From contig CP197396.1 of NCBI GenBank assembly GCA_052161885.1, positions 930,001 to 994,000 on the forward strand: DNA of 64,000 nt, written 5' to 3'. A model generated the notes under the pieces. It was not told the DNA's origin. It saw nothing but the letters and a program-made list of their open reading frames with translations, and did no database searches. Position 1 is the first letter of the stretch. Each line of letters begins with the position of its first letter. Below, piece after piece: positions 1 to 6,826 of the stretch. The translations under genes were made by a program, and so were the position numbers. Source of the stretch: QKTW01 sp052161885 (GTDB lineage: Bacteria; Bacteroidota; Bacteroidia; Chitinophagales; Chitinophagaceae).

Positions 1-1
1 A

Positions 2-421
2 GGCGTTTGTATTCACCTGCCACAAGACAGCATCCTTGCAGATAAATTTGCAGCCGATGCCAATACATCTTCCGCCATCAACCAGGAAATACCTGAAGGA
101 TGGATGGGGCTCGACATTGGCCAGATGGCAGTAGAAAGCTTCTGTAAAGTGATCAGCGAATCTAAAACAATCCTCTGGAACGGCCCTATGGGCGTGTTTG
201 AAATGGAAAAATTCCAGCACGGCACCAAAGCAATAGCAGAGGCAGTAGCCAAAGCAACAGCAAACGGCGCTTACTCGCTCGTAGGTGGCGGCGACAGCGT
301 AGCGGCGGTAAACAAATTCAACCTTGCAGATAAGGTAAGCTACGTATCTACCGGCGGTGGCGCTATGCTTGAGTACTTCGAAGGCAAAGAACTGCCAGGG
401 ATTGCAGCCATCAAGAAGTAA
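2..421 (+). CDS. pgk: phosphoglycerate kinase, C-terminal part (5' end outside window)
   Basis: This is the C-terminal domain of phosphoglycerate kinase, the cytoplasmic glycolytic enzyme that makes ATP from 1,3-bisphosphoglycerate. The frame is open from base 2 and contains the hallmark stretch WNGPMGVFE, the glycine-rich GGGDSVAAV nucleotide-binding segment, and STGGGAMLEYFEGKELPGI near the end, all typical of the family's last 140 residues. The start lies upstream of the window. The stop TAA is followed after two bases by a family-A repeat and then by a strong rho-independent terminator, so transcription should end here. Confidence 0.97.
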   Translation, partial: GVCIHLPQDSILADKFAADANTSSAINQEIPEGWMGLDIGQMAVESFCKVISESKTILWNGPMGVFEMEKFQHGTKAIAEAVAKATANGAYSLVGGGDSVAAVNKFNLADKVSYVSTGGGAMLEYFEGKELPGIAAIKK

Positions 422-423
422 TG

Positions 424-455
424 AGCAAATGTGAAAATTAGCTGATTAGTTAATG
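424..455 (+). repeat. family-A stop-proximal repeat (inverted partner at 4870-4901)
   Basis: A 32-base AGCAAATGTG..AATTAGCTGATTAG.. element begins two bases after the pgk stop codon. Its reverse complement matches bases 4870-4901 at 31 of 32 positions. The same vocabulary (TTAGCTGAT, TTAGCTAAT, GCAAAT) recurs beside many genes in this window. Confidence 0.75.
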
Positions 456-472
456 AAAAATATAATGAACTG

Positions 473-500
473 GTCCGGGCATCTCGCCCGGACTTTTTTA
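473..500 (+). terminator. rho-independent terminator of pgk
   Basis: An 8-bp perfect GC-rich stem, GTCCGGGC pairing with GCCCGGAC around a five-base loop, is followed by a run of six T. It lies about 50 bases after the pgk stop. Confidence 0.9.
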
Positions 501-509
501 TTGTTACGC

Positions 510-585
510 TGTTCCGTAGCCCCATCAAGGCCGTCATTCAGAGCGTAGTGTAACGGAGCGTGGAATCTCCTGAGATGCAGCGGTA
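510..585. repeat. interspersed 125-bp repeat, truncated copy 1
   Basis: This stretch matches the core of the two full copies at 741-865 and 1460-1584, sharing GCCCCATCAAGGCCGTCATT, the AGCGTGGAATCTCCTGAG block and the intervening GTAGTG-type spacer. The 3' third of the element (GGTGAGTAGCATTACC...) is absent, so it is a truncated or diverged member. Confidence 0.75.
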
Positions 586-621
586 CAAATGCTTTGTATT
601 ACGCAGCCCTTATTACGTAAC

Positions 622-731
622 AAACCCACCCCTTGCCCCTCCGAGGAGGGGAAGTGTTACGCGGAAACATGTTTTACAATAAGAGATAAATAACCACACT
701 TCCCCGCTTGAGCGGGGTTAGGGGTGTGTTT
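622..731. repeat. nested inverted repeat in the 421-926 gene-free stretch
   Basis: Bases 622-657 and 696-731 are imperfect inverted repeats of about 36 bp separated by 38 bp. Each arm is itself a hairpin with a 5-7 bp C/G stem (CCCCTCC-GAGGAGGGG and CCCCGCTTGAGCGGGG). The left arm carries an ACCCACCCC motif and the right arm GGGGTGTG, so the element can fold as two small hairpins or one long one. No gene is visible in the stretch 421-926 apart from this element and the interspersed repeats. Confidence 0.7.
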
Positions 732-740
732 TTTATGGAT

Positions 741-865
741 TGCTGTTCTGGATGTTCCGCAGCCCCATCAAGGCCGTCATTCAGAGCGGAACGCAGTGTA
801 GCGTGGAATCTCCTGAGATGCAAAGGTGTCGGTGAGTAGCATTACCTCCGCCGTTTTATATAGGC
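741..865. repeat. interspersed 125-bp repeat, copy 2
   Basis: A 125-base unit runs from TGCTGTTCTGGATGTTCC to CCGTTTTATATAGGC. Aligned by eye with 1460-1584 it has the same length, no gaps and about ten mismatches, so roughly 92 percent identity. The core GTCATTCAGAGCGGAACG..AGCGTGGAATCTCC resembles the REP-like GTCATTCNGAGCG...GAATCTC sequences found between genes in many bacteria (recognised from general knowledge). Confidence 0.85.
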
Positions 866-925
866 TTACCACCGGACGCCCTGCAGAACATTCTAAGCTG
901 AGAAACAAAATTTTTTTATTTCATC

Positions 926-1348
926 CTAATGTTTTGCATTTCTCGCCACCGGCGTAGTAAACATAGCAAAATTAAAGTAGCCACAATACATATACACGTT
1001 CGACCTCCGGGAATGTTTTTTATTCCTGCATTTTTTGATAGTTATACTTACTTCATCCTGGTACTTTTCTTTTCCCTGGAATGAAAGATCAAAATACCCC
1101 AACCGGGACTTTCTTTTTTGTGAAATAGGATAAACGACCCTGTAGTCAAGGGTTCTATCCAGTAAAAAAGAATCAGCACCCGATACGGCAGATTTGTAAA
1201 CAGTATCATTATTGCTGCTGTTGATAACAAAATACCTTCCTCGGGTATACGCACTTGTATCAAATCCTATATGGACGGCAATATTTTTTGTCTGGGCTCT
1301 TACCCTGTCACACCACAGGAGTAAGAATATAAACAGGATAATTCTCAT
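926..1348 (-). CDS. hypothetical secreted protein
   Basis: I do not recognise this 140-residue protein. Starting at the internal Met (MRIILFIFLLLW) gives a clean signal peptide ending near VRAQ, so export to the periplasm or beyond is likely. The mature part is polar and beta-rich in character (HIGFDTSAYTRGRYFVINSS) and ends in a basic, Cys-containing tail (KKCRNKKHSRRSN, YMYCGYF). An in-frame ATG lies six codons upstream but would bury the signal peptide start. It stands alone between two copies of the 125-bp repeat, with no promoter motif recognised. Codon use looks ordinary. It could be a lineage-specific orphan. Confidence 0.55.
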   Translation of the reverse strand: MRIILFIFLLLWCDRVRAQTKNIAVHIGFDTSAYTRGRYFVINSSNNDTVYKSAVSGADSFLLDRTLDYRVVYPISQKRKSRLGYFDLSFQGKEKYQDEVSITIKKCRNKKHSRRSNVYMYCGYFNFAMFTTPVARNAKH

Positions 1349-1411
1349 AAAAGGGCTTATTTCCATTTGCTGAAATTATTATTTTCAATCTACATCGGTG
1401 TCATAGCTGAG

Positions 1412-1449
1412 TACAATAAAAAATAAAGCTCCCACTTTCGCGGAAGCTT
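1412..1449 (-). terminator. rho-independent terminator, probably of the KAP-like gene
   Basis: On the minus strand AAGCTTCC pairs with GGGAGCTT (one G-T wobble) around an eight-base loop and is followed by TATTTTTTATTG. The nearest upstream minus-strand gene is the KAP-like NTPase ending at 1667. The 125-bp repeat copy at 1460-1584 lies between that stop and this terminator. Confidence 0.65.
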
Positions 1450-1459
1450 AAATACATTT

Positions 1460-1584
1460 TGCTGTTCCGGATGTTCCGCAGCCCCATCAAGGACGTCATT
1501 CAGAGCGGAACGTAGTGCAGCGTGGAATCTCCTCAGATATAGCGGTGCCGGTGAGTAGCATTACCTCCGCCGTTTTATATAGGC
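1460..1584. repeat. interspersed 125-bp repeat, copy 3
   Basis: This second full-length copy aligns without gaps to 741-865 (same 125-base length, about ten mismatches). It lies between the KAP-like gene and its likely terminator. Just beyond it (1602-1645) is GAATGCCCTGCGGAATATCC, which resembles sequence after copy 2 (GACGCCCTGCAGAACATTC, from about 875), so the true element may be longer than 125 bp with a diverged tail. Confidence 0.85.
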
Positions 1585-1666
1585 AGGCATTACAAATGCC
1601 CTTTATCCTTACTGCCGAATGCCCTGCGGAATATCCGGCGGAGCAGACAGAGCAGAGCGAGACTGT

Positions 1667-3199
1667 TTAGAACAGTGGTGCAAGATCTATGTTAGAAATT
1701 ATGAAGTCAATTACTTGATTAGACATCCATATAAAATCACTATTTGTAAGGAAAGGCTGTGTCGTATTGCTTTCATTACTCCATATTAAGTGCTGCTTTC
1801 CCTCTGTCCATTTTATTTGTAATGAGACATTCTGACCGTTTAAACTGTAAAGAACGACACGATCAGTCTTTTCTTGTTTATGGTTATTAGTTGTAAGAAT
1901 GTAAATTAAGTCTTTTATATATCTTACTAAAGTTGTGTTGTCAGTTCTGTTATCACATTTTAATAGAGCTTCTTTAAGACTAATAAAGTCACCTTTAATT
2001 TGGGAGAGAACAGAAAAGTAAAATATTATAGGCAACGACTCTATATCAAATTTTGTTTGTGCAATCTGCACAATCGATGGTAACCGTATTTTTAAATTAT
2101 TCCATTTTAATATATTTCTCAGGTCAATTTGGTTATTAAAAGCTAATAAATCAATCAGATCGTCAAATATTGAGGTTCTATTAAAATAGTGGCTTTCATG
2201 CATTCTTTTTAACTGTGGGTTATCGCCGCCAATATTAGCCCAATCTGCATCCGATAATTTTCTTCGGATCAATTTTGACAATTCAGCCCTTATGCTATAT
2301 TCGAAAATTTCATAGCTATAGAACTTATCAATATACCCGTTAAAGTCAGTATTCGTTCCATATCTCGCTTTGAAAATGTTTCGAATATTCTGAATGTCAC
2401 AAACCACGATTATTTTATCAAAACCAAATTTATTTTTGAGAGTTACGTCTTTTTTACCAGATCGTCTGACATCAAAGTGTGCTGCAAAAACATTCAATAT
2501 TCTAAAAATGTGCTCCGGATCTACTCTATCCAGATCATCAATTAATAAAACAGTTTCCTGCCCCTCTTCTTTATTTTGCAAAACAGCCTGAATGATCTTG
2601 GTAATTTCACCTTCTTCAAATAATCCTTCGGCATTTTTTTCTATAGTTAAGTATTCAAGAATTTTATCAGTATCACCTTTTGCGTCCTTATCGTGAAAAT
2701 CTAAATATTCCTCTTTCAGCTTATCGAATTTGTCAAATGCTTCTGCAACATCTTTTCCTATAAGAGGCATCATACGTACGAATGCAGCACCGATCTTATG
2801 TATGTTCTTCAGGAAAAATTTTAATGAGGTCTGAAGATAGCTTTTACCCCTTTCATTTATTTCATAGCCATTCTCCAACATCTCATATAGAATGTCATGT
2901 TTAATGTACCGAAAAATGTCTTCGTTAGAAGCAATAGAATAGTTAATCGGAAAAAGCTTTATCACCCTATACTTCTCCTTCTCCAGTTTTTTTTCCTGAT
3001 TCTCTTTTTTGAAAAACTCTTCGAGAAAAGTAGTTTTTCCCATGCCGAATTTGCCGGAGAAAATAACACGATCGTTATGTTCGAGATTAAGGTGTTGAAT
3101 AAATCTTCTATTGTTCCCGTCAAAAGGGATGTTATAAGTTCGTTTTGCATGGTTTATGAATTTATAAAAAAAGAGCAACCCGATAAAGCTGCTCTTCAA
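1667..3199 (-). CDS. KAP-like P-loop NTPase (start uncertain)
   Basis: A predicted STAND/KAP-type ATPase. Walker A is GKFGMGKTTF at about residue 50 and Walker B is VLLIDDLDRVDPEHIF near residue 220; the aspartate-rich DDLDR is typical of the KAP family, which includes phage-exclusion and membrane-linked NTPases. No convincing transmembrane helix is seen. The listed start is a TTG placed upstream of a terminator hairpin, so it is unlikely to be genuine: no in-frame ATG occurs before the Walker A motif, while an ATG at 3150 sits in a neighbouring frame just after the hairpin. Base composition is strikingly AT-rich (sampled lines 23-30 percent GC against about 50 percent in flanking genes), suggesting horizontal transfer. 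The cellular role, possibly defence, is inference. Confidence 0.75.
   Translation of the reverse strand: MKSSFIGLLFFYKFINHAKRTYNIPFDGNNRRFIQHLNLEHNDRVIFSGKFGMGKTTFLEEFFKKENQEKKLEKEKYRVIKLFPINYSIASNEDIFRYIKHDILYEMLENGYEINERGKSYLQTSLKFFLKNIHKIGAAFVRMMPLIGKDVAEAFDKFDKLKEEYLDFHDKDAKGDTDKILEYLTIEKNAEGLFEEGEITKIIQAVLQNKEEGQETVLLIDDLDRVDPEHIFRILNVFAAHFDVRRSGKKDVTLKNKFGFDKIIVVCDIQNIRNIFKARYGTNTDFNGYIDKFYSYEIFEYSIRAELSKLIRRKLSDADWANIGGDNPQLKRMHESHYFNRTSIFDDLIDLLAFNNQIDLRNILKWNNLKIRLPSIVQIAQTKFDIESLPIIFYFSVLSQIKGDFISLKEALLKCDNRTDNTTLVRYIKDLIYILTTNNHKQEKTDRVVLYSLNGQNVSLQIKWTEGKQHLIWSNESNTTQPFLTNSDFIWMSNQVIDFIISNIDLAPLF
3166..3197 (-). terminator. rho-independent terminator of the XRE gene
   Basis: Read on the minus strand, AGAGCAGC pairs with GTTGCTCT (one wobble) around TTTATCGG, followed by seven T. 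It lies 20 bases after the XRE stop at 3217 and overlaps the first codons of the only open frame offered for the KAP-like gene. Confidence 0.85.
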
Positions 3200-3216
3200 A
3201 CAATATTTATTTTGAA

Positions 3217-3624
3217 TTACCCCCTCCCCATCACCTCAATCAACCTCTCATACAGCGCTTCCTTCTCCGCATGGAGCTTCTTAATTTCCTCCAAAGCTTC
3301 CAGCCACTTTTCTATTGGATTAAAAGTAATGTTCTGATCACCGGCAATATCTGTATTTGCATTTACCGGAGATTCATGGAATGTACTGTTAATGATATTC
3401 ACCGCCGGATCTTCATTCAGATTATCAAAAGCTTCCACCGGCACTTTCAGCACATCGGCCAGCAGCTCCAGTATTTTATCATCTATCACTTCCTTTTGCT
3501 CCAGCAAGGATATCTTTTTCTGCGTCCAGTCGTCGCCCATATCAAAGGCCAGTGCTTCCTGCTTCAGCCCTTTCCACTCGCGAAACCTCCGCAGGTTCTT
3601 TCCATGATGTACTTTCTGTGCCAT
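3217..3624 (-). CDS. XRE-family helix-turn-helix regulator with coiled-coil tail
   Basis: A 135-residue DNA-binding protein. Residues 8-70 form a Cro/C1-type HTH (NLRRFREWKGLKQEALAFDM, ISLLEQKEVIDDKILELLA), followed by a linker and a C-terminal helix rich in heptads (WLEALEEIKKLHAEKEALYE) likely to dimerise. It has its own promoter motif upstream (TATATTTG on the minus strand, 3646-3653) and its own terminator, so it is probably monocistronic. The target is unknown. It may regulate itself or neighbours such as the KAP-like gene; the 21-bp array 0.5 kb away is another candidate site. The ATG at 3624 fits the HTH start well. Confidence 0.85.
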   Translation of the reverse strand: MAQKVHHGKNLRRFREWKGLKQEALAFDMGDDWTQKKISLLEQKEVIDDKILELLADVLKVPVEAFDNLNEDPAVNIINSTFHESPVNANTDIAGDQNITFNPIEKWLEALEEIKKLHAEKEALYERLIEVMGRG

Positions 3625-3645
3625 AGTCGTTGGTTATCAGTCGTA

Positions 3646-3653
3646 CAAATATA
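3646..3653 (-). promoter_or_regulatory. Bacteroidota -7 promoter element for the XRE gene
   Basis: On the minus strand TATATTTG matches the TAnnTTTG -7 consensus of Bacteroidota promoters and lies 21 bases before the ATG of the XRE gene at 3624. Confidence 0.6.
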
Positions 3654-3785
3654 GCATTTCCATATTTTGCCCACCGGTTGCCGCAGCATATTTTATGCTT
3701 TTTTGTTGCCTAAATTATTCCACCGGGCTGCTATAGCATTCCGGCAGCCATTTTTCTTTTGCCTACACATTAAATCTATCGTTTT

Positions 3786-4052
3786 ATGAAAATCCCGAAG
3801 GAAACGTACTCACTCCCGCCCTGGCACAAGCAGCCGCTGCACCTCACACAGGAACAGATGAACGACCCGCAGCAGGTGCTGCATGATTTTTTTGCCGTGT
3901 ACCCGGTAGAAGACATCCGCCACCTGCTCAAAGAATGGCTGGATGAAACAATGCTTGACCGAGATGATGTGCCTGTCTACATCATACTCCTGTACGACGA
4001 TCTGCTGCCTATGCTCGAAGCAGCCTGCCTGCTGTACCGAAAGGCGGGATAA
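3786..4052 (+). CDS. hypothetical small acidic protein
   Basis: I do not recognise a family for this 88-residue protein. It is soluble-looking and acidic, with Pro/Trp residues near the start (YSLPPWHKQPLHLT), a helical middle (VEDIRHLLKEWLDETMLDRD) and a hydrophobic C-terminal helix (YIILLYDDLLPMLEAACLLY). There is no signal peptide. The organisation suggests a helical adaptor or regulator, but function is unknown. It lies divergently from the XRE gene at 3624 and its stop is followed 42 bases later by the 21-bp tandem array. Confidence 0.65.
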   Translation: MKIPKETYSLPPWHKQPLHLTQEQMNDPQQVLHDFFAVYPVEDIRHLLKEWLDETMLDRDDVPVYIILLYDDLLPMLEAACLLYRKAG

Positions 4053-4094
4053 AATCCTGAAAAATAACCATACACCTTTTCAAATACTTCCTTT

Positions 4095-4367
4095 TTGCTA
4101 TCATTAGCAACCTGTTTGCTTCCTTTTACAACCCGTTTGCTTACACTTACAACACTTTTGCAGATATTTTAAAACTATTTGCTTGTATTTACAATCTGTT
4201 TGCTTCTACTAATAACACTTTTGCTTGCATTAGCAACCATTTTGCTTAGAATTACAACCGGTTGACTTACATTAATAACACTTTTGCTTTCATTAATAAC
4301 CAGTTTGCTTATTCTTACAACACTTTGACCTCTTTTTACAATTCTTTTGCTGGTATTGATAACCTTG
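4095..4367. repeat. 13-unit, 21-bp degenerate tandem array
   Basis: Thirteen consecutive units hold a 21-bp phase without a single indel (the last is one base short or runs into the flank). The consensus is TTGCTTNYATTWAYAACMNKT. Positions 1 (T), 4 (C), 11 (T) and 15-16 (AA) are invariant in all units while others vary freely, so the units are old but kept in register. Twenty-one bases is two helical turns, which would place each conserved motif on the same face of the DNA. It lies between the 88-residue gene and an XRE regulator. It is not a CRISPR: there are no distinct repeats and spacers. No promoter-like or terminator-like structure is evident in it. Confidence 0.9.
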
Positions 4368-4453
4368 CAGGGTTTCCGGCATAGATATTGATCTGTACTA
4401 ACTGATCAGCAGCTTTTTACAGCTGCATATAAACCACATTTCAATACCCGATT

Positions 4454-4825
4454 ATGCTTACACTCAACCTTCACCGCCTTATGAACGACAAAGGCATTTC
4501 CAGTCCCAACACGTTTCTTGTAAAAGCAGGCTTTACCTATTATACTGCCAGCCGCATCATTTCCGGCAAGGTGCGCACCATCAGTTACGACCACCTGGAG
4601 CAGTTATGCCTCGCACTCAATTGTACCCTCAACGATCTTTTTGACTGGCAAGCTCCCAAGGACATGATACAGGCAGACATGCATCCGCTGGCACAATTGA
4701 AGCCGCGTGTCGTACAGGAGCACGATCTTAATGAAACCATCCGCTCCCTGCCGCTAGATAAGCTGGGTGAGCTGCATACGTTTATTAATCAGCTTGGCGA
4801 GGAAAAGCAGAACAGTGATCAGTAA
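4454..4825 (+). CDS. XRE-family helix-turn-helix protein
   Basis: A 123-residue Cro/C1-type regulator. Residues 3-65 fit the HTH domain: LNLHRLMNDKGI, then FLVKAGFTYYTASRIISGKV as the recognition region, then YDHLEQLCLALNCTLNDLFDW, the typical last helix of this family. The C-terminal 55 residues (HDLNETIRSLPLDKLGELHT) form a helical tail. Single copies of this gene type are common in Bacteroidota; targets are unknown. It starts 87 bases after the end of the 21-bp array, so binding to that array is an obvious but untested possibility. A family-A repeat follows the stop. Confidence 0.85.
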   Translation: MLTLNLHRLMNDKGISSPNTFLVKAGFTYYTASRIISGKVRTISYDHLEQLCLALNCTLNDLFDWQAPKDMIQADMHPLAQLKPRVVQEHDLNETIRSLPLDKLGELHTFINQLGEEKQNSDQ

Positions 4826-4837
4826 GCTGTGAGCTGT

Positions 4838-4902
4838 AATTAGCAGATTATCCAATCAGCATATAAGCACATTAGCTAATCAGCTAATTTTCACATTTGC
4901 TA
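4838..4902 (-). repeat. family-A repeat array beside the lectin-like gene
   Basis: The stretch contains TTAGCTAAT, TTAGCAG, CAATCAGC and GCACATT words in tandem. Bases 4870-4901 are the inverted partner of 424-455 (31 of 32). On the minus strand the element starts three bases after the stop of the gene at 4906. Confidence 0.75.
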
Positions 4903-4905
4903 ATA

Positions 4906-6411
4906 CTACCTGGTTACCGTAACTCCGGCTGTGGCACTGTAAGTAATTGTGGTTCCGCCGCTGGCTACACCGCTGGTTACGGTGGTGCCGTTGAGCTGTA
5001 AGATAGGCGTACCTGTGGCTGTGCCGGTCCAGTTGGCAGCAGTCCAGGTAAAGCCGGTGCCGGTACCGGTGAGCATAATATTAAAGATTTTACCGGCAAG
5101 GTTAGGTGCTGATCCAAGCGTTATATTGCCCGAGTTATAACTCGCTGCCGGGGTGTTTACATTTATATTCCATGCCCTGTCCTGGAAAATAAAATTGCTG
5201 ATTTTCTGTGTAGACTGAGAGCCGCCCGTAGCACCGGAGAAACCGATCCAGCCAACTACAGAGCCCAGCGTTGCGGGCAGGTCTACGCTGGTATATGTGG
5301 TGCTGAATGTATGCGTGGTGCCTTGTTCGGCAAGATTTACGGTGAGTGTCTTGGCCGAGTAGCTATAGGTGGCTGTTACGTTGATTGCATTGCCGCTGTT
5401 CATCACCACCGGCGATACCGAACCATAGTTAATGGCTCCGTTCGTACCCACATTCATCCCTATCTGGTGGCCGTTGTAAATATTGAAAACAAGACCAAAA
5501 CTATTGCTGATAACAGAATATCCCATAGACCCGCCACCGCCGCCCAATGCAGCAACATCTGAATTCTGGAGGATAAATGCCACGCCGTCTGCTGCAATGT
5601 CGCCGCTGGGTGTATAGGTAAACGTAGCTTTAAAATCGCCGTCTACCCTTACTTTACATTTGTAAAAAGCAGATGCCGCCTGGTTGCCTGAGTTGGTAGT
5701 TAAGGTAAGTACGTTGCTTGCTATCGTTGGTGTAACATTTCCGTTATTGTTCAATTGCCAGTTGCTGCCGCTTGTACCGAAATAAGGATAGTTGGCCGAT
5801 ATATTCAGTACACCTGCATTCACATTTACAGCTCCGCTGGGCAATGCGCCCCAGTCGGCGGTATTACTGCAGTTGACGGTACCGAGATTAATGTCTGTAA
5901 CACCGGAATAGCTGTTGATGCCCGTAAGTGTAAGCGAACCATTGCCCATTTTTACCACATTGTTGCTGCCCTGTAATGAGGCGGCAATAGTAGGTGATGT
6001 ACCTGTAGCAGTATTGATAAATGAAGTGCCGCCGGTAAGAGATAATGCCGTACCTCCTGTCAGTGTAAAATTACCGCTGACTGCAGGATTAAAACTGAGA
6101 TTCCGTACAGATTGTGTGCCCGATATGGTAACCGTACCTGCGGCATTTACCCCGGTATTGCCGCCAAACAAGGCATTGCTTCCCGCTGCCCAGGCTACAT
6201 TGGTACCGGCAGGCGGATACTTTACCCATGTGGTGGTGGCCGCCCACGTATTGGATGCATTGCTCACCTGCCCGTCTGTAGTGGTGTTGGCATCCCAGGT
6301 AAGTGTAGGCGTGTTTTTGTTGTAATACCTGTTTGCAGGTAAAACGCCCTGTGCGTGCAGTGCTTCCTGCAGCAGCACCATGCAGCATAAAATTAAAAAG
6401 CCTTTCGTCAT
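4906..6411 (-). CDS. secreted protein with autotransporter-type beta repeat and L-type lectin-like domain
   Basis: A 501-residue exported protein with a signal peptide (MTKGFLILCCMVLL..ALHAQ). Residues about 60-205 are Gly/Thr/Asn-rich and contain a passenger-type strand-loop repeat (GSLTLTGINSYSGVTDINLG), as in autotransporter-associated beta-strand repeats. Residues about 207-415 resemble a legume (L-type) lectin fold: DGVAFILQNSDVAALGGGGG, then GLVFNIYNGHQIG, and ATLGSVVGWIGFSGATGG. This suggests carbohydrate or adhesion function at the surface. No T9SS C-terminal domain is seen; the protein ends with a short Thr-rich strand. It may be shortened compared with larger multi-domain adhesins. 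Confidence 0.75.
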   Translation of the reverse strand: MTKGFLILCCMVLLQEALHAQGVLPANRYYNKNTPTLTWDANTTTDGQVSNASNTWAATTTWVKYPPAGTNVAWAAGSNALFGGNTGVNAAGTVTISGTQSVRNLSFNPAVSGNFTLTGGTALSLTGGTSFINTATGTSPTIAASLQGSNNVVKMGNGSLTLTGINSYSGVTDINLGTVNCSNTADWGALPSGAVNVNAGVLNISANYPYFGTSGSNWQLNNNGNVTPTIASNVLTLTTNSGNQAASAFYKCKVRVDGDFKATFTYTPSGDIAADGVAFILQNSDVAALGGGGGSMGYSVISNSFGLVFNIYNGHQIGMNVGTNGAINYGSVSPVVMNSGNAINVTATYSYSAKTLTVNLAEQGTTHTFSTTYTSVDLPATLGSVVGWIGFSGATGGSQSTQKISNFIFQDRAWNINVNTPAASYNSGNITLGSAPNLAGKIFNIMLTGTGTGFTWTAANWTGTATGTPILQLNGTTVTSGVASGGTTITYSATAGVTVTR

Positions 6412-6596
6412 TGGTTCGGGGGGACGAGTATATATTACTCAGATTGCTCTAACTGCCTTTCCCGGCTTAAAAATAATAAATGACTATTAAAGAATTTGCA
6501 TACAGATTGTTATTGAGCTGCAACGTTCCGGTTGCTTGTAAAGTATGATGAATTCCTGCTGGTAAAATTTCACCTGAAGATTGTAAATTGCGCACT

Positions 6597-6821
6597 ATGT
6601 CTTCTGCCCAACCCAACAATCCGCTGCACGGCATAACATTGCAGCAGATCTTAGAGCAACTGGTCGAATATTACGGCTGGGACCGCCTGGCCGAATATGT
6701 GCGCATCAACTGTTTTACTGTTGATCCGAGCATCAGTTCCAGTCTTAAATTTTTACGGAAAACCCCATGGGCGCGCAAGCAGGTAGAAGATCTTTATGTT
6801 GAAACAATGAAACGATTATAG
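6597..6821 (+). CDS. VF530 family (DUF2132) DNA-binding-like small protein
   Basis: A 74-residue protein that matches the VF530/DUF2132 family over its whole length. Signature runs are NNPLHGITLQQILEQLVEYY, GWDRLAEYVRINCF and DPSISSSLKFLRKTPWARKQ. The family is small, helical and has been described as double-stranded DNA binding; its physiological role is unclear. The ATG at 6597 is preferred over a TTG three codons upstream because homologues begin close to the NNPLHG motif. The pentapeptide-repeat gene follows after five bases, so the two are probably co-transcribed. Confidence 0.88.
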   Translation: MSSAQPNNPLHGITLQQILEQLVEYYGWDRLAEYVRINCFTVDPSISSSLKFLRKTPWARKQVEDLYVETMKRL

Positions 6822-6826
6822 TATCC

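Noticed and set aside
2897..3337. 146-residue plus-strand open frame across the KAP/XRE junction
   Set aside because: It crosses a terminator and two genes on the other strand, and has a low-complexity Phe/Leu/Ile sequence.
4095..4367. CRISPR array
   Set aside because: Units are directly abutting and degenerate at 21 bp, without unique spacers or conserved long repeats, and no cas gene is present.
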